The notes beneath the pieces were generated by a model. That model was not told where the DNA came from. It saw nothing but the letters and a program-made list of their open reading frames with translations, and did no database searches. A DNA stretch of 64,000 nt from Saccharomycopsis fibuligera x Saccharomycopsis cf. fibuligera (lineage: Eukaryota > Ascomycota > Saccharomycetes > Ascoideales > Saccharomycopsidaceae): the NCBI GenBank assembly GCA_001936135.1, contig CP012820.1, positions 930,001 through 994,000 of the forward strand, written 5' to 3'. Of this stretch, positions 60,211 to 64,000 are shown in pieces; positions within the stretch are counted from its first letter, which is position 1, and every line of letters begins with the position of its first letter. A program made the position numbers and the translations under genes.

Positions 60211-61608
60211 TTAAGCAAACAACTTGTATAGAGCTGAATAATATTTGAGCACCATCCGCACTGCCATCAAGACGATGCAAGGTACAGCAAAAATTTGGAA
60301 AAATTCCAATACTGTGCGAGGCTTCAATTCAGCAACAACTACTTCGTGTTTCTCATCACTGGCGGAACTAGGTTCACTGGTATTCACTGATAATTGTGGC
60401 GTAAATGTGCCGTGTTTGTAATATGTGTCCAACAATTGATCTTTTTCATCCCATATGCCAAATAGCCAATCTTGGAACTCTTCTATTGCCTTTGCTTCTT
60501 CTTTGGCAGTCTCTTCCCCATCAGTCTTATCACTGTTTAACTCTAACCCTGGAATATCATCGATACGGAATGCTCTCCAGTACATGTCTGTAAGCTGTGG
60601 CGATTTCCCCTTGATAAAAACCGCCCCCAATGTATAAATGGCCTCACCATAAGTATGAGGTTCCACGCCGCTGTAGCCAATAGTAACGTCGTAAACAACA
60701 TCGCAAGATTGTTTGAGGATACGCAATGAATGTCTGAGGCCAGTAACACGAGGCAACAACACATGGTTTAGCTTTGGACGACCAATTTGCTGGCTGTACT
60801 TGTCAGAAACTGCGCGTCTCGATGGCGACATGTTAGTTCCTTCAGGAAACAAAATCAAGCAATATGGCCATTTCATCAACTCTTGACTGTTTTTATCGTG
60901 GCTCTTGAGAGCAGCATTAGCAACGCGCACATTTTCTTGGAAGTCGGGCAATGGCAAGTTTTGTTTTTGATCCTGGTACTTTGGTCCGGTGCCCACTAAG
61001 TTCATCCATTCAATATTTTGCAAATTGTTTTCAATCACGTTAGAATCGCTTTCCCATTTACGGCTCAAAAAGATAAACTTGTAGTTAGCCATACCGTACC
61101 CTAGCAACGGAATACGGCGCAACGAGTTCTTGAGCATGATATACACCGCGTCGCCAATACTGGCGGTATAAGCGACCCACCACAAGAATACCCAGTCGGT
61201 GTAGATTTGGTGATTGGCGATGACAACGGAACTGGTGCTTAGCGCGGAGTGTAGCTGATTACCATTGAGCAATTTGAAGCTGCCCTTTGGGAGAGCACTG
61301 GAGACGGCGCTAGTGACACGTATCTTAGAAGGACAGATGAAATTAGTGATGGAAGTAAGCAACACCACAAAATGCTGCTTCGTGAGAGCAAACGCGGTGT
61401 TTCTGATGTTGTAGTTGCGGGCAAAACCGAGCTTGAAGACAAACTGAGTGAAAACGATGGAGAAGGTGCCGGCAAGGAAAACCACGGCGACAATGATGAC
61501 ACGAATCACTTGAAGAAAATGGATGAGTTTGTCGGTAAAAGTGGCTGGTTGCGGTTGCTTGGTATCCTTGAGACTTTCTATAGGTCTCTCAATGGTTGCT
61601 TCCACCAT
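60211..61608 (-). CDS. PlsC-type acyltransferase, Cst26-like
   Basis: The protein has 465 residues from the first ATG (61606-61608); the longer frame to 61689 begins with TTG. It has a membrane segment near residues 35-65. The acyltransferase HX4D motif is at 133-138 (HQIYTD), and a FPEGTN motif lies near 250. Another hydrophobic segment lies at the C terminus. The NHQIYTDW and LFPEGTNMSP blocks fit the yeast Cst26/YDR018C/Mum3 group of lysophospholipid or lysophosphatidate acyltransferases. In S. cerevisiae Cst26 (Psi1) places stearate into phosphatidylinositol. Which paralog this represents cannot be decided by eye, so no symbol is given. An acidic linker (TDGEETAKEEAKAIEEF) lies near residues 360-376. 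Confidence 0.85.
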   Translation of the reverse strand: MVEATIERPIESLKDTKQPQPATFTDKLIHFLQVIRVIIVAVVFLAGTFSIVFTQFVFKLGFARNYNIRNTAFALTKQHFVVLLTSITNFICPSKIRVTSAVSSALPKGSFKLLNGNQLHSALSTSSVVIANHQIYTDWVFLWWVAYTASIGDAVYIMLKNSLRRIPLLGYGMANYKFIFLSRKWESDSNVIENNLQNIEWMNLVGTGPKYQDQKQNLPLPDFQENVRVANAALKSHDKNSQELMKWPYCLILFPEGTNMSPSRRAVSDKYSQQIGRPKLNHVLLPRVTGLRHSLRILKQSCDVVYDVTIGYSGVEPHTYGEAIYTLGAVFIKGKSPQLTDMYWRAFRIDDIPGLELNSDKTDGEETAKEEAKAIEEFQDWLFGIWDEKDQLLDTYYKHGTFTPQLSVNTSEPSSASDEKHEVVVAELKPRTVLEFFQIFAVPCIVLMAVRMVLKYYSALYKLFA

Positions 61609-62060
61609 GGCGTTTGATGTTGATGGCGAACCAAAGGGCAGAGATTTGAGAATTTGAGAATGAGCGAATTGTTTCAATACCCTTGACAAAAGGTAGTATG
61701 GCTGTGTCTATTGTGTGGCAGCGCGAAGTGGTGAGTTGTGCTCTGGAGTTGTTGGGTGTATTGTAATTATTGTCCCCATAAGTACAGATATATCTACTAT
61801 CTACTCATCGCTCGGAACAAGCGCGGTTGCTGAGGCCGAGATTCCCCAGAAAAAAATTGCCGCCGTGATGCCTGCACTCTGCCATCGCACATGCTCATAA
61901 TATAGGGCACCCTCAAGTCATCGCTACTGTACATTGTGTATATTACATCCGTTGACTAAACTGCTATCCAAGTAAATAGGCCTAACTAAGTCACTGTCCA
62001 TTATCCGTCGTCCATTATCCGTCCGTCGTCCATTATGCGTCGCCCGTCATTCGTCATCCA
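61609..62060. other. Spacer with CCATTATCCGTC repeats
   Basis: This holds the promoter of the acyltransferase gene and the 3' end of ESC2. About three imperfect copies of a GTCCATTATCCGTC-type unit occur at roughly 61996-62040. No gene is seen. Confidence 0.5.
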
Positions 62061-63491
62061 TCATCCAACAACAACATCCACCACAAACTCGTCCTCCAAC
62101 TCCGTGTCCCCCACTGTCTTGCGCAACAAAAGTGGCTCATCGTCAAAAATAAGACTGATCCGCGTGTTGGAGGCCAACCCTTTCTTGACCAAGTACCACT
62201 CTGCCACCTTTTGGAGCCTGGTGGCACTATTCACCTTGATCTCAAACTTCATGTTGTCCTTGTCCTTGAGCGAAATCGTAAAGTATGTGTCTTCTTCCTC
62301 TTGCTGCTGTTGTTGCGCTTGCTGAGCATCGCCGTCATCTTCGTCATTATCCTGTTCAAAATCACTAAGCACCTCGACTTCTTCCTCTTCAAATCCGGCA
62401 TCCTCGTTCACCAAAATATTTCCGCTTTGGTCTTGTCTTTCCGCGTCGGCCTTTGTCATGATGTGCACCGTCACAAACGTCCTCCCTCCCGCTACCAGTG
62501 GCAATGGCAAATTGAGAAAACTCGGCTGCATGTACTCGAAAATCTTGATCTTGGACTTCCACACCAACACTACCTCGCTGACTTTGTATAGAGCACGATA
62601 CTCTGGTGGGATAAACACTGTTTTGGCAATATTCTGGAGGGTCGCTAGCATCACCTTACGGAACTTCTTGGAACCTGTCACTTCAACGTTAGTCTCCAAA
62701 TTCTCGCTGAACGGTAGCTTGGAAATTATTGTAAAATGGTAAATCCGCGATGCTTCATCAACGCGTATTCCTGGTGTCGCTGCTCCTGCTGGTGATGGTG
62801 AAACCCCACTGCCCCCCAATGAGTCCAGCACCATCAGATCCACATCGGTAATCACGTTACTCTTGTTGTCCCTGTTGGCTGCCTTTATCGTCTGCATCGA
62901 CTCTTTGATCTGTGAACCCACTTTTTTGAACTTCTCTTGGATACGAGCAATGTCAAAGTCATCATCAATAGGATCGCTATTGTAGGGCGCTATATAGCTA
63001 TTCGCCGCAGCAGCTGGGAGACTCGACCGCAGCCGTGTATTGGGATGCATATCATTGGCGTTCGAGACGATAAGATCATCATTGCCGCCATTCTTTGCTT
63101 GGCTGTTGCGGAAACTTGTTGCTGTTGCTGCCCTCGATGACAGCTCACGCCCAAATCCAGCGTCGCTATGTTCAACGTCCTCGATCTGTTGCATGATACT
63201 GGAAATTGCGGGGCTAGGTCTTGCAACTCGTACTTTGGTGCCGTCGCCGCTATCCGACATGCCACTCTCAGTATAACTGGGCGTAGAGTTATTACTGTTG
63301 CTGCCGTTGTGGCCTATTTTGGCACCGTGCAAATCAATTACTTTTTCTGGGTCAAGGCCATTGATGGACTTATTGGTCTTTGTCTTTTTTTTGTTCTTCT
63401 TTTTGATCTTCTTGGCTTCCTTGGAGATGCGCTCAAAACGTTCCTTGTTGTCTCTCCTGTCCAAGACAAAAAAGTCATCGTCGCTGTCCAT
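62061..63491 (-). CDS. ESC2: SUMO-like domain protein Esc2 (Rad60 family)
   Basis: The 476-residue protein has the Rad60/Esc2/NIP45 plan. A charged disordered N-terminal half begins MDSDDDFFVLDRR and has a Lys run (about 26-43). A first SUMO-like domain spans about 250-345. An acidic Glu/Asp/Gln linker (about 365-400) follows, then a second SUMO-like domain to the end, with a final EDEFVVDVVV segment and no Gly-Gly tail. Esc2 is a nuclear genome-stability factor that works with the SUMO machinery and Sgs1/Mus81 pathways and in silencing. The length agrees with S. cerevisiae (456). An acidic SDDDFFVLD start of this sort can act as a SUMO-interacting motif. The ATG start is clear. Confidence 0.85.
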   Translation of the reverse strand: MDSDDDFFVLDRRDNKERFERISKEAKKIKKKNKKKTKTNKSINGLDPEKVIDLHGAKIGHNGSNSNNSTPSYTESGMSDSGDGTKVRVARPSPAISSIMQQIEDVEHSDAGFGRELSSRAATATSFRNSQAKNGGNDDLIVSNANDMHPNTRLRSSLPAAAANSYIAPYNSDPIDDDFDIARIQEKFKKVGSQIKESMQTIKAANRDNKSNVITDVDLMVLDSLGGSGVSPSPAGAATPGIRVDEASRIYHFTIISKLPFSENLETNVEVTGSKKFRKVMLATLQNIAKTVFIPPEYRALYKVSEVVLVWKSKIKIFEYMQPSFLNLPLPLVAGGRTFVTVHIMTKADAERQDQSGNILVNEDAGFEEEEVEVLSDFEQDNDEDDGDAQQAQQQQQEEEDTYFTISLKDKDNMKFEIKVNSATRLQKVAEWYLVKKGLASNTRISLIFDDEPLLLRKTVGDTELEDEFVVDVVVG

Positions 63492-64000
63492 CTTATTTGT
63501 GGTGCGAGAACAGATGCGCCGTTTTCTTATTGACTACGCTGGAAACGCTTGGAAGTATGGATTGATTTTTCCCAGTTAGAAGAGATTCTTTCATGTTCTG
63601 TTTGCAGCACCATAAGAAAATCACAGAAAAGAGCTGCAAACAACAGCAGAAAAAAAATGTCTCCGAAATTGCAGTGCACGTGATTTTCAGAGTTTTGAAC
63701 TAGTCGGTCAGAAAGATATAGACTCACCCTCAACATGTGCAATATTTGAAGCTTTTTTCTGAAATTATTAGAGACTGAGATTATATTGCTGTCCAATTTT
63801 TTGACCTTTTGTTTTGTTTCCTGTAATACAAAACGAACGCATTAGTTTTAGAAATACTAGAAGTTTTCAAAACACAGATGTCGGTATACCAGTTTAGCTA
63901 TTCAACCCCATAGGGACAAGTCTGGAGACTGTGACGCCGAAAAAACACAGTCTACAACGCCTCTTGTTGCAATTGTCGTGAAAAAATTTTGCGCAGATTT
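63492..64000. other. ESC2 upstream region to window end
   Basis: This 509-bp stretch has no supported gene. The 89-codon minus frame is without family resemblance. It should contain the ESC2 promoter. Confidence 0.5.

Noticed and set aside
61609-61689. Extra 27 codons at the start of the acyltransferase
   Set aside because: The first codon would be TTG; the ATG at 61608 is the first proper start.
1-64000. Prokaryotic-style systems (operons, CRISPR arrays, toxin-antitoxin, phage)
   Set aside because: Gene content, introns and spacing are those of a yeast nuclear chromosome; no direct-repeat array or phage-like gene was found.

Overview
This window is nuclear DNA from a budding yeast (Saccharomycotina), most likely a CUG-Ser1 clade species of the Candida/Lodderomyces kind. 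The reasons are compact and mostly single-exon genes, AT-rich spacers full of long poly-A/poly-T runs, introns with GTATGT-type 5' sites and TACTAAC branch sites, and yeast gene families throughout. The set also includes a conventional-type kinesin that S. cerevisiae lacks, plus Gln-, Asn- and Glu-rich low-complexity tracts. The clade call is an inference. The only direct hint is that codon 2 of VMA5 is CTG, where a small residue such as Ser fits better than Leu. No strain can be named from the sequence.

Layout. The left part (0-15 kb) holds a tRNA-Leu(AAG), the Golgi protein TVP18, a CHY/RING ubiquitin ligase with a pure (GAA)29 tract, a kinesin, the V-ATPase subunit VMA5, the lipid-regulating phosphatase NEM1 and an SDR oxidoreductase. 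An 11.2-kb stretch without convincing genes (14.9-26.1 kb) follows. It ends at a glutamine-rich two-finger C2H2 transcription factor. The section from 29.8 to 41 kb has an unrecognised protein, a Ure2-type glutathione transferase, cytochrome c peroxidase, a possible GCIP-family protein, SWD2, a spliced DUF1748 protein and spliced mitochondrial SHM1.

The right part (41-64 kb) has a long Ser/Asn-rich protein, YDJ1, SRP68, a spliced MDJ2, a RING-CH membrane protein, a spliced QCR9, a PFA3-type palmitoyltransferase, CAB2, a CST26-type acyltransferase and ESC2.

Themes. Several genes serve mitochondria (CCP1, SHM1, MDJ2, QCR9). Others serve membrane traffic or lipids (TVP18, NEM1, PFA3, CST26-like, SRP68) or ubiquitin/SUMO control (CHY-RING, RING-CH, ESC2). 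They are independent eukaryotic transcription units, not an operon or island.

Most notable results. Four intron-containing genes were rebuilt by hand. In two of them (QCR9 and MDJ2) the first coding exon appears to be only the ATG, and QCR9 then has a 972-nt intron. All five introns place the branch site 12-13 nt before the 3' AG. Several long reading frames start at non-ATG codons in their maximal form; start positions given here are the first supported ATG. I found no transposon with coding capacity, no CRISPR array and no telomeric repeat. No strongly supported new biological system emerged. The best candidates for unexplained function are the 11.2-kb gene-free region and the long QCR9 intron.
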